From assembly GCA_021769725.1 (NCBI GenBank), contig JAETSI010000028.1:1-40182 (forward strand): DNA of 40,182 nt. The letters run 5' to 3'. The stretch comes from Oscillospiraceae bacterium (GTDB lineage Bacteria > Bacillota > Clostridia > Oscillospirales > Ruminococcaceae). Positions 1-7,136 of the stretch are shown here, piece by piece (within the stretch, counting starts at the first letter, position 1; the number at the start of each line of letters is the position of its first letter). The notes beneath the pieces are model-generated. The model was not told the DNA's origin. It saw nothing but the letters and a program-made list of their open reading frames with translations, and did not search any database. The position numbers and the translations under genes are program-made.

Positions 1-2
1 CT

Positions 3-239
3 GCTACACCGTCACATCCATTCTATGTAAATAAGTTTGGCTGGACATTAGCAGGCAGTCTTAAAGCTGGCGATGTACTCGTACTTTCAAACGGCGAACT
101 TGTTATAGTTGAATGGATTCAGCATGAGATACTTGAATCACCTGTCAAGGTTTATAACTTTGAAGTTGAGGATTTCCATACTTACTTTGTGGGTGAGAAT
201 GGCATTTTTGTTCAAATTATAAGGTGTGTATATCTGTAG
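3..239 (+). CDS. C-terminal part of a Hint-domain (polymorphic toxin) protein, 5' end outside window
   Basis: The open frame enters from the left edge and ends at TAG 237-239. It shows the C-terminal half of a pretoxin Hint (intein-like) fold: TPSHPFYV, then GWTLAGSLKAGD, then VKVYNFEVEDFHTYFVG. In polymorphic toxins this domain releases a C-terminal toxin by self-cleavage, and the block normally ends with a VLVHN-type Asn followed by the toxin. Here it ends GIFVQ followed by seven more residues and stop, so the His-Asn cleavage site and the toxin are both absent. It is probably a worn or recombined toxin gene end. The family is recognised with good confidence; the loss of function is inferred. 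Confidence 0.7.
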   Translation, partial: ATPSHPFYVNKFGWTLAGSLKAGDVLVLSNGELVIVEWIQHEILESPVKVYNFEVEDFHTYFVGENGIFVQIIRCVYL

Positions 240-288
240 TTTATATAAAAGAATGTAAGATAGTAAACTCTAGAAAGGAATATTTAAA

Positions 289-942
289 ATGACATATGAA
301 GAAGTTATTGAAAAAATAAAGTCGTGCGGAAAGGTGACAGTAGTTGGAACATCAACTATTCAGCATGCTAAAGTAATTAAATTAAGTAATGGTGGAATAA
401 TCAATTGCTATAATTCAGGCAAGATTACGTTTCAAGGAAAATCGCAAGAAGAAACAAGAGATATAATTGAAGGTAAATCATTTAATTGCGTTAATCGAAA
501 AATTTTTGTGGTGTACGGTCATGACGATATTGCACGTACACAGCTTGAAGCATTACTGCGTCGTTGGGATTTAGAACCTATTATTCTTGATCAGCAGGCT
601 TCTGGAGGTCAGACAATTATTGAAAAGCTGGAAGAATGCAGTGAGGAAATTGGTTATGCTATTGTACTTGCAACTCCCGATGACGATGGTAAAGCCAAAA
701 CTGAGGAAAATTATAAGTCACGTGTACGTCAAAATGTTGTACTTGAACTGGGTATGTTTCTAGCAAAACTTGGCAGAGAAAAGGTTGCAATTCTTTTAAA
801 AGAATCAGTGGATTTTGAAAAACCATCCGATATCCAAGGTCTGATATATATTCCATTCGAGAAGAAGGTTGATGAAGTTGCCATCAACCTTATAAGAGAA
901 CTCTCAAAGCAGGGTTATAATATCGATGCGTCAAGAATATAA
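289..942 (+). CDS. TIR-like (CAP12/Pycsar-type, PF10137-like) nucleotide-binding protein
   Basis: The 217-residue protein has a C-terminal TIR-like domain starting at KIFVVYGHDD (71-80), with the TIIEKLEE segment (109-116) carrying the Glu expected at the NAD-cleaving site (E112), ATPDD (129-133) and RQNVVLELGMF (148-158). Family members act as NADase effectors in CBASS and related anti-phage systems. Residues about 1-65 form a separate small domain with a CYNSGKITFQGK stretch, resembling the TBP-like N-terminal domain of RNase HIII; that comparison is by eye. An AAAGGA site lies about 9 bases before the ATG. The gene sits between a Hint remnant and a DUF3592 gene, with no cyclic-nucleotide synthase visible, so the trigger is unknown. 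Confidence 0.75.
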   Translation: MTYEEVIEKIKSCGKVTVVGTSTIQHAKVIKLSNGGIINCYNSGKITFQGKSQEETRDIIEGKSFNCVNRKIFVVYGHDDIARTQLEALLRRWDLEPIILDQQASGGQTIIEKLEECSEEIGYAIVLATPDDDGKAKTEENYKSRVRQNVVLELGMFLAKLGREKVAILLKESVDFEKPSDIQGLIYIPFEKKVDEVAINLIRELSKQGYNIDASRI

Positions 943-982
943 AGTCTGATTAGAAATTATACAAAAAGTGAAAGGAAATACT

Positions 983-1411
983 ATGAATAACAAATCAAAT
1001 GCGAAGCTATACATAACGATGGGCATAATATTGCTGCTGGTTGTGGGATTTATCGCCTATAAAAATGTGACGAAAATACAGAACTACAAAGAAAACGGCA
1101 GGGAGGTGGAATGTACAGTAACTTCTGTCCTCCAAGGAAGAAAGGGCAAGCAGACGGTCGAGGCATTTTACACTGACGAATCGGGTAATCAGATGACCGC
1201 AAGTGTTATCAGAAATCAGTCGACCTATGTCGGAGAGGAATTTACAGGTTTAGTAGTTCCTGAAAAGCCTGAAGAAATTTATTGTATGCCTGCGAAATCA
1301 ACTCAAATGATAGTCTACTGCGTTTTCGGAGCATTTGGTCTAACGGGATTAATTCTGATCATATGCGGTATAGTAAGCGCAGTAAAGAATTGCAGGAAAT
1401 GTTATTTCTGA
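983..1411 (+). CDS. DUF3592-like two-TM membrane protein
   Basis: The 142-residue protein has a membrane segment near the N-terminus (ITMGIILLLVVGFIAYK), an extracytoplasmic region of about 70 residues containing the ECTVTSVL and EAFYTDESGN strands typical of DUF3592, and a second membrane segment (MIVYCVFGAFGLTGLI) followed by a short basic tail. An in-frame GTG at 968 would add five residues, but GAAAGGA at 970-976 is well placed for the ATG at 983. It follows the TIR-like gene by 40 bases with no terminator between them, so they may be cotranscribed. A terminator follows at 1431. No function is known for the family. Confidence 0.6.
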   Translation: MNNKSNAKLYITMGIILLLVVGFIAYKNVTKIQNYKENGREVECTVTSVLQGRKGKQTVEAFYTDESGNQMTASVIRNQSTYVGEEFTGLVVPEKPEEIYCMPAKSTQMIVYCVFGAFGLTGLILIICGIVSAVKNCRKCYF

Positions 1412-1430
1412 TAATTATATGTTCGATTTT

Positions 1431-1460
1431 GAGCAGCGGAGTGATTCGCTGCTCTTTTTT
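1431..1460 (+). terminator. Intrinsic terminator after the DUF3592 gene
   Basis: A perfect 8-bp stem, GAGCAGCG (1431-1438) with CGCTGCTC (1447-1454), is followed directly by six T. It closes the TIR/DUF3592 unit. Confidence 0.85.
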
Positions 1461-1510
1461 GTCAAAAAATGCAGATTACGAATTGAAAGCTACCAATTAC
1501 GAATTATCTA

Positions 1511-1539
1511 TTGACATTATGATTCGTTTAATTTAAAAT
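1511..1539 (+). promoter_or_regulatory. Sigma-A type promoter for the phosphorylase-like/NTPase unit
   Basis: TTGACA (1511-1516) is a perfect -35 box, followed by a 17-base spacer and TAAAAT (1534-1539). It lies about 50 bases before the ATG at 1591 and after a terminator, so it should drive the two-gene unit 1591-4887. Confidence 0.7.
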
Positions 1540-1590
1540 GAAAATAAATTAAGTTTGAATTTATTTTAATTTTGAGGGGACGAGGTGCAT

Positions 1591-2109
1591 ATGTTTACAA
1601 AATCAGAGGAATCTATTGAAATAAAATATCAAGAAGGTTTAAGGCAATCGAACGAGAATGCTCGTTCTGATGAAGCAAAAGAAGATATTATGAAATTTTA
1701 TAATGAACATCAGGATATATGCGATAGAGCCTTAAAGTATTATCAAGAATATGAGGAATATAAAAGTAATTATGTTAAAGAGCCTAAGAGAATAACATCG
1801 GATGAATTTTGTAAAATCATAAATCCAAATACAATATTATTGCTTACAGCAAATCCTATTGAAAGAGGTATATTGCTTAGGTGGTTATCTGAAAAGCATG
1901 GTGCGCCTTTAGATACATATATAGTAAAATCATTTTCATATAATCTTTTTCACATTGATAATAAAATAAGCATAATTCATACTTCTCCTGGGAAGACGGG
2001 TGATGATCAGACAAGGAAATTAATCAATAAAACATGTGAGCTTTTTACTCCAAATTGTATATGTTCGATAGGTATATGCTATGGATTCAATAGAAAAAAC
2101 ATTCTATAG
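1591..2109 (+). CDS. Nucleoside-phosphorylase-like (PNP superfamily) protein, first reading frame
   Basis: This is the N-terminal part of a phosphorylase-superfamily protein. Residues about 1-65 are charged and probably helical; a Rossmann-like core follows (TILLLTANPIERGILLRWL, then SIIHTSPGKTGDD and CICSIGICYGFNRKN). The frame stops at TAG 2107-2109 just after FNRKN, where relatives continue with an IGxVFLSE strand. That continuation is present in the -1 frame. The slip site is an A AAA AAC heptamer (2094-2100) in the correct phase, and a -1 shift there would yield one 344-residue protein with no break. The start is ATG 1591 (GAGGGGACGAGG upstream); a GTG at 1585 is possible. PNP-like domains occur as nucleoside-degrading effectors beside NTPases in prokaryotic conflict systems, and an NTPase gene follows here. 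Confidence 0.6.
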   Translation: MFTKSEESIEIKYQEGLRQSNENARSDEAKEDIMKFYNEHQDICDRALKYYQEYEEYKSNYVKEPKRITSDEFCKIINPNTILLLTANPIERGILLRWLSEKHGAPLDTYIVKSFSYNLFHIDNKISIIHTSPGKTGDDQTRKLINKTCELFTPNCICSIGICYGFNRKNIL

Positions 2110-2149
2110 GTTCAGTTTTTCTTTCTGAAAGTGTTACATCACTTAGAAT
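2094..2149 (+). other. Possible -1 programmed frameshift site: A AAA AAC heptamer plus nested hairpin
   Basis: The heptamer A AAA AAC (2094-2100) is in the zero frame (AGA AAA AAC), the standard X XXY YYZ arrangement. The -1 frame reads His-Ser-Ile-Gly-Ser-Val-Phe onward without a stop to 2624. Downstream, ATTCTA (2101-2106) can pair with TAGAAT (2144-2149), and inside this TTCAG (2111-2115) with CTGAA (2125-2129). The stems are AT-rich and weak, so they may not stimulate slipping strongly. A one-base loss in the A-run of a once intact gene would look the same. Confidence 0.45.
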
Positions 2150-2624
2150 GAATTACCGTGATACATCTACATCAAAAGATGTATCATTTGAGGCAGAAAT
2201 CGAAATGGAGGATCATCCCTCATATTCACTCATCCAATCAATTAAGTCAAGATTTATGTATACAATGTCATATAGTATCTTAAGCGATGTTGAATCTCCC
2301 ACCATTGCCAATCCTGTAGTAGGGAAATTTTTATCTCTTAACAGTTTAGTAAGTCACAAAATAGTAAAAAAAGCGCTTATGGATCAGTATGGTAAGACAA
2401 AGCCAAAACCTTTAGGTGGAGAGATGGAAGGAGCAGGTATACTTAAAGCGGATATTGTTCAAGATGATGAATACAATCGATGGCTTATAATTAAAAGTAT
2501 CTGTGATTGGGGCGAAATGAAAAACGAAATAAGTGAATCAATTAAAGATAGTCTGCAAGCTTTTGCAATGTCAAATTCATGCGGAGTGTTTGAGAAGATA
2601 ATTAACGACTTGTGCGAGGTATAA
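2148..2624 (+). CDS. Nucleoside-phosphorylase-like protein, C-terminal part in the -1 frame
   Basis: This frame carries the C-terminal half of the phosphorylase fold: GGEMEGAG matches the EMEgaG nucleoside-binding motif, and IIKSICDWGEMKN matches the catalytic-loop/Asp motif of the superfamily. Homologous sequence begins before the ATG at 2148, at about 2100 (IGSVFLSESVTSLR), so this is not an independent gene. It is either the second half of a frameshift product or half of a broken gene. The ATG at 2148 has no convincing Shine-Dalgarno site. The stop is 1 base before the ATG of the NTPase gene, indicating translational coupling. Confidence 0.6.
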   Translation: MNYRDTSTSKDVSFEAEIEMEDHPSYSLIQSIKSRFMYTMSYSILSDVESPTIANPVVGKFLSLNSLVSHKIVKKALMDQYGKTKPKPLGGEMEGAGILKADIVQDDEYNRWLIIKSICDWGEMKNEISESIKDSLQAFAMSNSCGVFEKIINDLCEV

Positions 2625-2625
2625 T

Positions 2626-4887
2626 ATGAATAAATTTTATGAGGATATTAGTTTAAATGAGTGTGTACACCTGTTAAAGGCAACACCTTATACAAAAGAG
2701 ACAAGAGACAGATTTGATAATAACTTAACCAAGGATATATTCTTTAAGGATATTTATACAGAAAAGTCCAAAAAGCAAGAATTTGCCGCAGAAAATGATT
2801 TGTTTGACAGCAAGATTAACCATGCTGCTAGAGATATATTTAATGAATTTGGAAAGGTAAGCGTGATTCATATTGCTGGGTATGGAGGTTGTGGTAAAAC
2901 AACATATATTCATCATTTGTTATGGAGTTTACATGATGAAATAGGTATGTATGATGTCATTGATTATGAAGGATGTGTAGGTGCTTCTGAGCCATTTATA
3001 GAGCGCATAGCAAAACTCATATATAAACTTAATAATACTCAGGAGTTACTTGATTACTTTGATAAGATTGCTTCGCATACACTTTATAATATAAACAGAT
3101 TTAAAGATCAGATTCAAGTGTTGGAAAAATTCTCGCTTAAAATCAGAAGTTCTATAGTAGAAGGTTTTAAATCGGAGAAATCCTACAAAATACTTCTTCA
3201 ACAATTTGAAAAGGACTATATTTTACAAAGTAATAACAATAGCTTAGTCAAGAAGGAGTTCTTGTCGTTTCTTTTATTTTTGGAATTTGCTTTGTTGTTG
3301 TTTAGCAGATTTAAAAGAGATGATGATACCCCAATGATACTTGTTATAGATAACGTTGATTCATTAAGTGATATGGCGGAAGAAACTCTTCTTCTTACTG
3401 CCATAAGAGAATTCGAAAATAATTGCAACTACTTTTTTGGTTGGAATATTGATAATGACGGAAAGTATAATGGTCAGATAATATCAGACGTTTTGAAGAA
3501 AACAAAATTATCAATGTTTTTCACAACTAGAGTTGCAACGATCAAAAAGTATGAAAGTATTCAGCCTGACTGGGAGAGAATAGATGGTTGGGTAAGCATA
3601 CGATTCCCAAAACATTATTATGATCATATGGAGATTATTAATCATAGAATTGAATATTTTTTGACAACAGAAAATGAAGATTCAGAAATTGCTAATGAAC
3701 TTAAAACATTAAAACAAATTGCAGAAATTGCATATCATAACTATAACTTTATGCGTTTATTCAACGGAAGTTATCGTGTTTGTGTTGAGAGAATATGTAA
3801 TATTTTAAATTCTTTTCAAAGGAGTCAAATTGAAGAATTATTAATGTTGTATTCTTTGCGATATGAAAATCCAAATGCAATTGAGGGTGCAAACGGATAT
3901 TTTCTATACATGATTCTGGGAATATTGAAAAATGAAGATACATACACTGATACTCTGAATTTAAGTCCATGCAAAAAAGATGGTACAATAAGCCTTTCAC
4001 GCATTATATTAACTATACTTCGAGAAAAAGGAGATAGATGTTCTCTATACGAGCTTTTTAAATTGCTTACTCCGCTTGGATATGATGAAAATGAAATATG
4101 TATGCAAATTTGGAGTTTAAGTGAAGTTAGTAGAATTCATGCTTGGCGCAGATTGTTAATTTTTGATGTAATTATTCCATCCGATCTTGAACATTTAAAA
4201 AAGCAGATTACTATTTTTAAGAATGGCGAGGAGAATATAGCGAAATATTCGGAACTAGTAATTTGTACGGCTGGACAAGCGTATATGGAGTTTGTAATTC
4301 CTCATTTTGAATTTATGCTTAGTAGACGCGAATTAGGTGTAGGTACTTCTGCTCAAAATAAATATCAACCGCTGTTTGCAGAGAGTAGTGAAGAAAATAT
4401 CAGTAAAACACCTGGCAAGATTGTGTATAGATTTGAACAAAAAATAAATTGGGTATTCAAGGCCGTAGAAGAGTGCTGCTATAATTCGACTAAATTTGCT
4501 GAAAAGGTTCTAGATGTTTTTAAGTTAGATCGCAATGATTATATAAATAACACTTTTTATAATTACCACTCAGTTGGATGGGAACGTAATGTTGGACCAA
4601 AGCAAAGTTATGAATCTCGATTGATTTTTCGACATATTGGTTACATTGAAAAATATCGATGCTATTTGCTGACGAAACGAAAGAAAATGCCAGTTTCACA
4701 AAAAGTATGTATCAATAAGATACTTGTGAATTGGATAGTTAAGTATTTGGAACTTTATAATAATTATGATTTATGTTATCAAACAGAACTACAAAATTTA
4801 GCATCAAAAGAATTAATGTCATTTGCTCAAAAGATAATAGATTCAGGATTTTCGGATTTTGATACAAGAATTGAACGTAATAATTAA
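2626..4887 (+). CDS. P-loop NTPase (STAND/AAA-like), partner of the phosphorylase-like protein
   Basis: The 753-residue protein has a Walker A motif GYGGCGKTT (85-93) after IHIA, and a Walker B strand ILVIDNVDSL at about 238-247. The rest is long, helical and without a recognised domain, as in the sensor regions of STAND-like NTPases. A MILVIDNVD-type Walker B and a C-terminal helical region fit an ATP-driven switch that controls an effector. The gene starts 1 base after the phosphorylase-like frame, so the two are surely one operon. By analogy with effector-NTPase conflict systems it may sense invasion and activate the nucleosidase-like protein; this is inference. Base composition is very AT-rich, unlike the ICE genes downstream. 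Confidence 0.6.
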   Translation: MNKFYEDISLNECVHLLKATPYTKETRDRFDNNLTKDIFFKDIYTEKSKKQEFAAENDLFDSKINHAARDIFNEFGKVSVIHIAGYGGCGKTTYIHHLLWSLHDEIGMYDVIDYEGCVGASEPFIERIAKLIYKLNNTQELLDYFDKIASHTLYNINRFKDQIQVLEKFSLKIRSSIVEGFKSEKSYKILLQQFEKDYILQSNNNSLVKKEFLSFLLFLEFALLLFSRFKRDDDTPMILVIDNVDSLSDMAEETLLLTAIREFENNCNYFFGWNIDNDGKYNGQIISDVLKKTKLSMFFTTRVATIKKYESIQPDWERIDGWVSIRFPKHYYDHMEIINHRIEYFLTTENEDSEIANELKTLKQIAEIAYHNYNFMRLFNGSYRVCVERICNILNSFQRSQIEELLMLYSLRYENPNAIEGANGYFLYMILGILKNEDTYTDTLNLSPCKKDGTISLSRIILTILREKGDRCSLYELFKLLTPLGYDENEICMQIWSLSEVSRIHAWRRLLIFDVIIPSDLEHLKKQITIFKNGEENIAKYSELVICTAGQAYMEFVIPHFEFMLSRRELGVGTSAQNKYQPLFAESSEENISKTPGKIVYRFEQKINWVFKAVEECCYNSTKFAEKVLDVFKLDRNDYINNTFYNYHSVGWERNVGPKQSYESRLIFRHIGYIEKYRCYLLTKRKKMPVSQKVCINKILVNWIVKYLELYNNYDLCYQTELQNLASKELMSFAQKIIDSGFSDFDTRIERNN

Positions 4888-5071
4888 ACTGTATAATGAA
4901 TTAGGACTTAAGATTGCTTATTAGTCAACTGAGCAATTTATTATTATATTGCGTAGAAAAATTGATATGCCTAATTCATGGTGATGTGTATGAGAAATAC
5001 AATTCATTCGAGTTTTTTAAAAAATTTTTTGCTCTGAAAATCTATTTAAGAGATTATATTAAATTTTATAT

Positions 5072-5116
5072 GGAGTATAACAAAAGCTTTTAAAGCCGAA
5101 AGTTATACTCCTTTTT
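5072..5116 (+). terminator. Intrinsic terminator closing the NTPase operon
   Basis: A perfect 10-bp stem, GGAGTATAAC (5072-5081) with GTTATACTCC (5102-5111), is followed by five T. It lies in the 372-base gap after the NTPase gene; 4888-5071 is AT-rich and shows nothing else recognisable. Confidence 0.8.
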
Positions 5117-5121
5117 ATTAT

Positions 5122-5159
5122 CAGACCTTTTTGTTTTAGAAGCAGAAAGGTCTGTTTTT
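5122..5159 (+). terminator. Second terminator-like hairpin
   Basis: CAGACCTTT (5122-5130) pairs with AAAGGTCTG (5146-5154) and a T-run follows. Two terminators in series suggest a boundary between the conflict island and the recombinase module. Confidence 0.65.
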
Positions 5160-5203
5160 ATGCCCATTTTTAAGAACTGGCAATGCTATATTGCCAAATA
5201 TCC

Positions 5204-5258
5204 GTAAGCCTTCGTTTTGATTCAAACAAAATCTAAGAAATCAAAACGGAGGACTTAC
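5204..5258 (+). promoter_or_regulatory. Long inverted repeat masking the RBS of the sigma-like gene
   Basis: 5204-5222 (GTAAGCCTTCGTTTTGATT) and 5239-5258 are near-perfect reverse complements, with the GGAGG site (5248-5252) in the 3' arm just before the ATG at 5260. A smaller hairpin, TGGCAAT (5178-5184) with ATTGCCA (5190-5196), lies just upstream. Folding of the leader RNA would hide the ribosome binding site, so translation may be conditional. No terminator T-run follows. Confidence 0.6.
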
Positions 5259-5259
5259 A

Positions 5260-5787
5260 ATGAAAACAAAATATTTTGAATACAACAGAAACGGCGGAAA
5301 CGAGAAGTATTCTGAATTTACAGAGGAAGAATACCTCAAAGCCAAGGAAGAAGAAAACCGCTGGTTTATCAGCTTCGGCGACAGCGTTCTGGAATGCGAG
5401 GAAAGCCAGTATACGGATCACTTTTCCAAAAAGGATCACGGAGAGTATACGCAAAAGGATAAGAACTGGAAGAAAGTAATACCTGTCTCGTTGGAGCAGT
5501 ATACATACGGCGGAAATTACGAACAGAAAATTCTCAAGGACAGTACGGTTGTTCCGCTTGAGGAACGTGTATTGGAGCAGTTAAGCCTGGAACATGATAC
5601 AGCAAAACTCAAAAAGGTCATGAAAAAACTCAAGCCGTATGAACGTGAGATCATCTATCAGCTTTTTTGGATGAATAAAAGTCAGAATAATCTTGCCAAG
5701 AGATATGACATTACCAGACAAACAATGCACGAAAAAGTACATCGGATTTTGGTGAAAGTGCTGAAATTATTTGAAAACGAAAAATAA
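5260..5787 (+). CDS. Sigma-70 region 4-like transcription factor of an ICE
   Basis: In this 175-residue protein the last 65 residues resemble sigma-70 region 4: LKKVMKKLKPYEREIIYQLFWMNKSQ followed by a helix-turn-helix LAKRYDITRQTMHEKVHRIL. The N-terminal 100 residues are rich in Tyr, Glu and Lys and show no region 2, so it is not a complete sigma factor. Such proteins are frequent near the recombinase genes of clostridial ICEs, where they probably control excision or transfer genes. The start has a GGAGG site within an inverted repeat. Confidence 0.65.
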   Translation: MKTKYFEYNRNGGNEKYSEFTEEEYLKAKEEENRWFISFGDSVLECEESQYTDHFSKKDHGEYTQKDKNWKKVIPVSLEQYTYGGNYEQKILKDSTVVPLEERVLEQLSLEHDTAKLKKVMKKLKPYEREIIYQLFWMNKSQNNLAKRYDITRQTMHEKVHRILVKVLKLFENEK

Positions 5788-6266
5788 ATCCCTTACAAAC
5801 CTCAATTTCGTTGCCAGTAGATAATGAAGGGAAAAATCGATACAAATAGTTCGATGAATTTGCCCGACAGAATCTTGACAACAGAATATCAACTCTGCAA
5901 GTACGTTAATCACACGGCCGGTATGAAATCTCGGCAGCCAAATGTGATGTCCGCCACGACCTTGAAAAAGCGAGCGATAAAGACAAGTCACAGACCTTTG
6001 GAAAGCAACCAAAGTCGGCGATGAAACGTGTGAGGATAATGATACTTCCCAATGAGGGCTGATAGAGCGGGTGAGAGTCCCATGATGCGGTTGCGCTGAC
6101 CGCAGCTTGCAGAGTTCCGCCGTGACGGAAATCCAGGATAAATATCACGGAAAACGTCCGAAACAAAAATGAATCGGACGAAGGCAAAACGAATTTATAA
6201 GGCGGTTTGCACTTTTTTGCAGACCGCCTGTTACATATAAAATTTCAAAGGTCAGGAGGCTGATAT
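5788..6266 (+). other. Gene-free, hairpin-rich stretch; possible structured RNA
   Basis: No convincing gene is seen in these 479 bases. Several hairpins are: TGCGGT (6087-6092) with ACCGCA (6100-6105); TTCCG/CGGAA around 6116-6130; CGTCCGA (6155-6161) with TCGGACG (6174-6180); and GGCGGTTTGC (6201-6210) with GCAGACCGCC (6219-6228). The stretch is more GC-rich than its neighbours. GTGTG at 6028 could be a group II intron 5' end, but neither domain V nor a reverse transcriptase is present. A 66-codon frame (5824-6024) overlaps it but has no recognisable family. An untranslated leader for the MazF operon, a small RNA or a worn element are all possible. Confidence 0.4.
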
Positions 6267-6488
6267 ATGAACTATAACGATATGCCTGAAAAATCAGATT
6301 TTCAATCAAAATACGATAAATTTGGAGTCAACATTCCTACGCCAACTGTCGTGTTATCTGACAAGCATCCATGTCATGGCTGCGTGTGGTATGATAGGGA
6401 TACAGATGTGGTGTTCTGTCCCTTTCATAACTGCGTGAGATACAAAAATGGATTTAAAATTCCGAAGAAAGGTGAACGAAAATGCTGA
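6267..6488 (+). CDS. Small four-cysteine (possible zinc-binding) ICE protein
   Basis: This is a 73-residue protein. HPCHGC and FCPFHNC give CxxC and CxxxxC pairs about 15 residues apart, suitable for a zinc knuckle. A strong AGGAGG site precedes the ATG. The stop overlaps the start of the MazF gene, so the two are translationally coupled. I do not recognise a named family. Confidence 0.55.
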   Translation: MNYNDMPEKSDFQSKYDKFGVNIPTPTVVLSDKHPCHGCVWYDRDTDVVFCPFHNCVRYKNGFKIPKKGERKC

Positions 6489-6829
6489 TCAGACGAGGCG
6501 ACATTTTCTATGCAGACCTAAATCCCGTTGTCGGTTCTGAGCAAGGTGGTATACGCCCTGTTCTGATAGTGCAGAATAACGTCGGAAATAAGTATAGTTC
6601 TACTTTGGTGGTTCTGCCGATTTCAGCGGCTAAAAAGCATTATCTTCCTACTCACATTCATATCCGAGGTTCAAAAGCATTGCCCAAAGATTCGGTTATT
6701 CTTGCGGAGCAGATAAGGACGATAGACAGATATCGACTGAAAAATTACGTTGGTTCAGTTGATTTTGAACTTATGGAAAAAGTAGAAAAAGCGATGGAAA
6801 TAAGTATAGGAGTGGATTTTTATGACTAA
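6482..6829 (+). CDS. MazF/PemK-family mRNA interferase toxin
   Basis: The 115-residue length is normal for the family. RRGDIFYADLNPVVGSEQGG is the diagnostic MazF/PemK N-terminus with the loop and conserved Arg-Pro (IRPVLIVQN), and the PTHIHI, ILAEQIRTIDRYRL strand pattern follows. Family members cleave single-stranded mRNA at short sites. There is no MazE-type antitoxin gene next to it: upstream is a coupled Cys-rich protein, downstream an overlapping 52-residue acidic protein. One of these may neutralise it, or the antitoxin lies elsewhere. Confidence 0.85.
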   Translation: MLIRRGDIFYADLNPVVGSEQGGIRPVLIVQNNVGNKYSSTLVVLPISAAKKHYLPTHIHIRGSKALPKDSVILAEQIRTIDRYRLKNYVGSVDFELMEKVEKAMEISIGVDFYD

Positions 6830-6980
6830 ATTCGGACAGGCAGAGTATAACGATTTTATGGCAAAAGTATTTGCAGATAAGCTTGATGAAATTCTTGAAG
6901 CAGCCGAAAAACAGAATTTCAACAGCAGAAATACAGAAGATATTTACAAAGAATTTGCATCGTCAAAAGATGCAGCTTAA
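6822..6980 (+). CDS. Small 52-residue protein overlapping the MazF gene
   Basis: ATG 6822 overlaps the last eight bases of the MazF gene. The protein begins MTKFGQAEYNDFMAKVFADK and is helical, with a mixed charged C-terminus ending SSKDAA. No family is recognised. Coupling to the toxin makes it a candidate antitoxin or regulator, but nothing in its sequence proves this. An AGGAGG site for the next gene begins directly after the stop. Confidence 0.5.
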   Translation: MTKFGQAEYNDFMAKVFADKLDEILEAAEKQNFNSRNTEDIYKEFASSKDAA

Positions 6981-6990
6981 GGAGGATAAA

Positions 6991-7104
6991 GTGTTAGGAT
7001 TTATTATTGGATTGCTTGCAGGCGGTATAGCAGGAGTAATCACAATGTGTCTCTGCACAGCGGCAGGACAGGCAGATGAAAATATGTCAAATTCGGACAA
7101 GTAA
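6991..7104 (+). CDS. DUF3789-like single-pass membrane peptide
   Basis: This is a 37-residue peptide with GTG start at 6991 and GGAGGA (6981-6986) in front. LGFIIGLLAGGIAGVITMCLC is one membrane helix; the MCLCTAA motif is typical of DUF3789 peptides found in clostridial mobile elements. A longer frame from 6871 is open but runs through the 52-residue gene and lacks an RBS. The function is unknown. Confidence 0.6.
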   Translation: MLGFIIGLLAGGIAGVITMCLCTAAGQADENMSNSDK

Positions 7105-7136
7105 TTTTGTCTGGTTTGGTGATACCATTCTGAAAA

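Noticed and set aside
5824..6024. A 66-codon open frame in the structured region
   Set aside because: No clear RBS and no recognisable family; it overlaps hairpin-rich sequence and has a shadow frame on the other strand of similar length.
6028..6240. Group II intron starting at GTGTG
   Set aside because: No domain V-like hairpin, no reverse transcriptase frame and no second boundary was found; only the first bases fit.
6871..7104. A 77-residue reading of the DUF3789-like gene
   Set aside because: It would run through the 52-residue gene in another frame and lacks an RBS; GTG 6991 has GGAGGA at a good distance.
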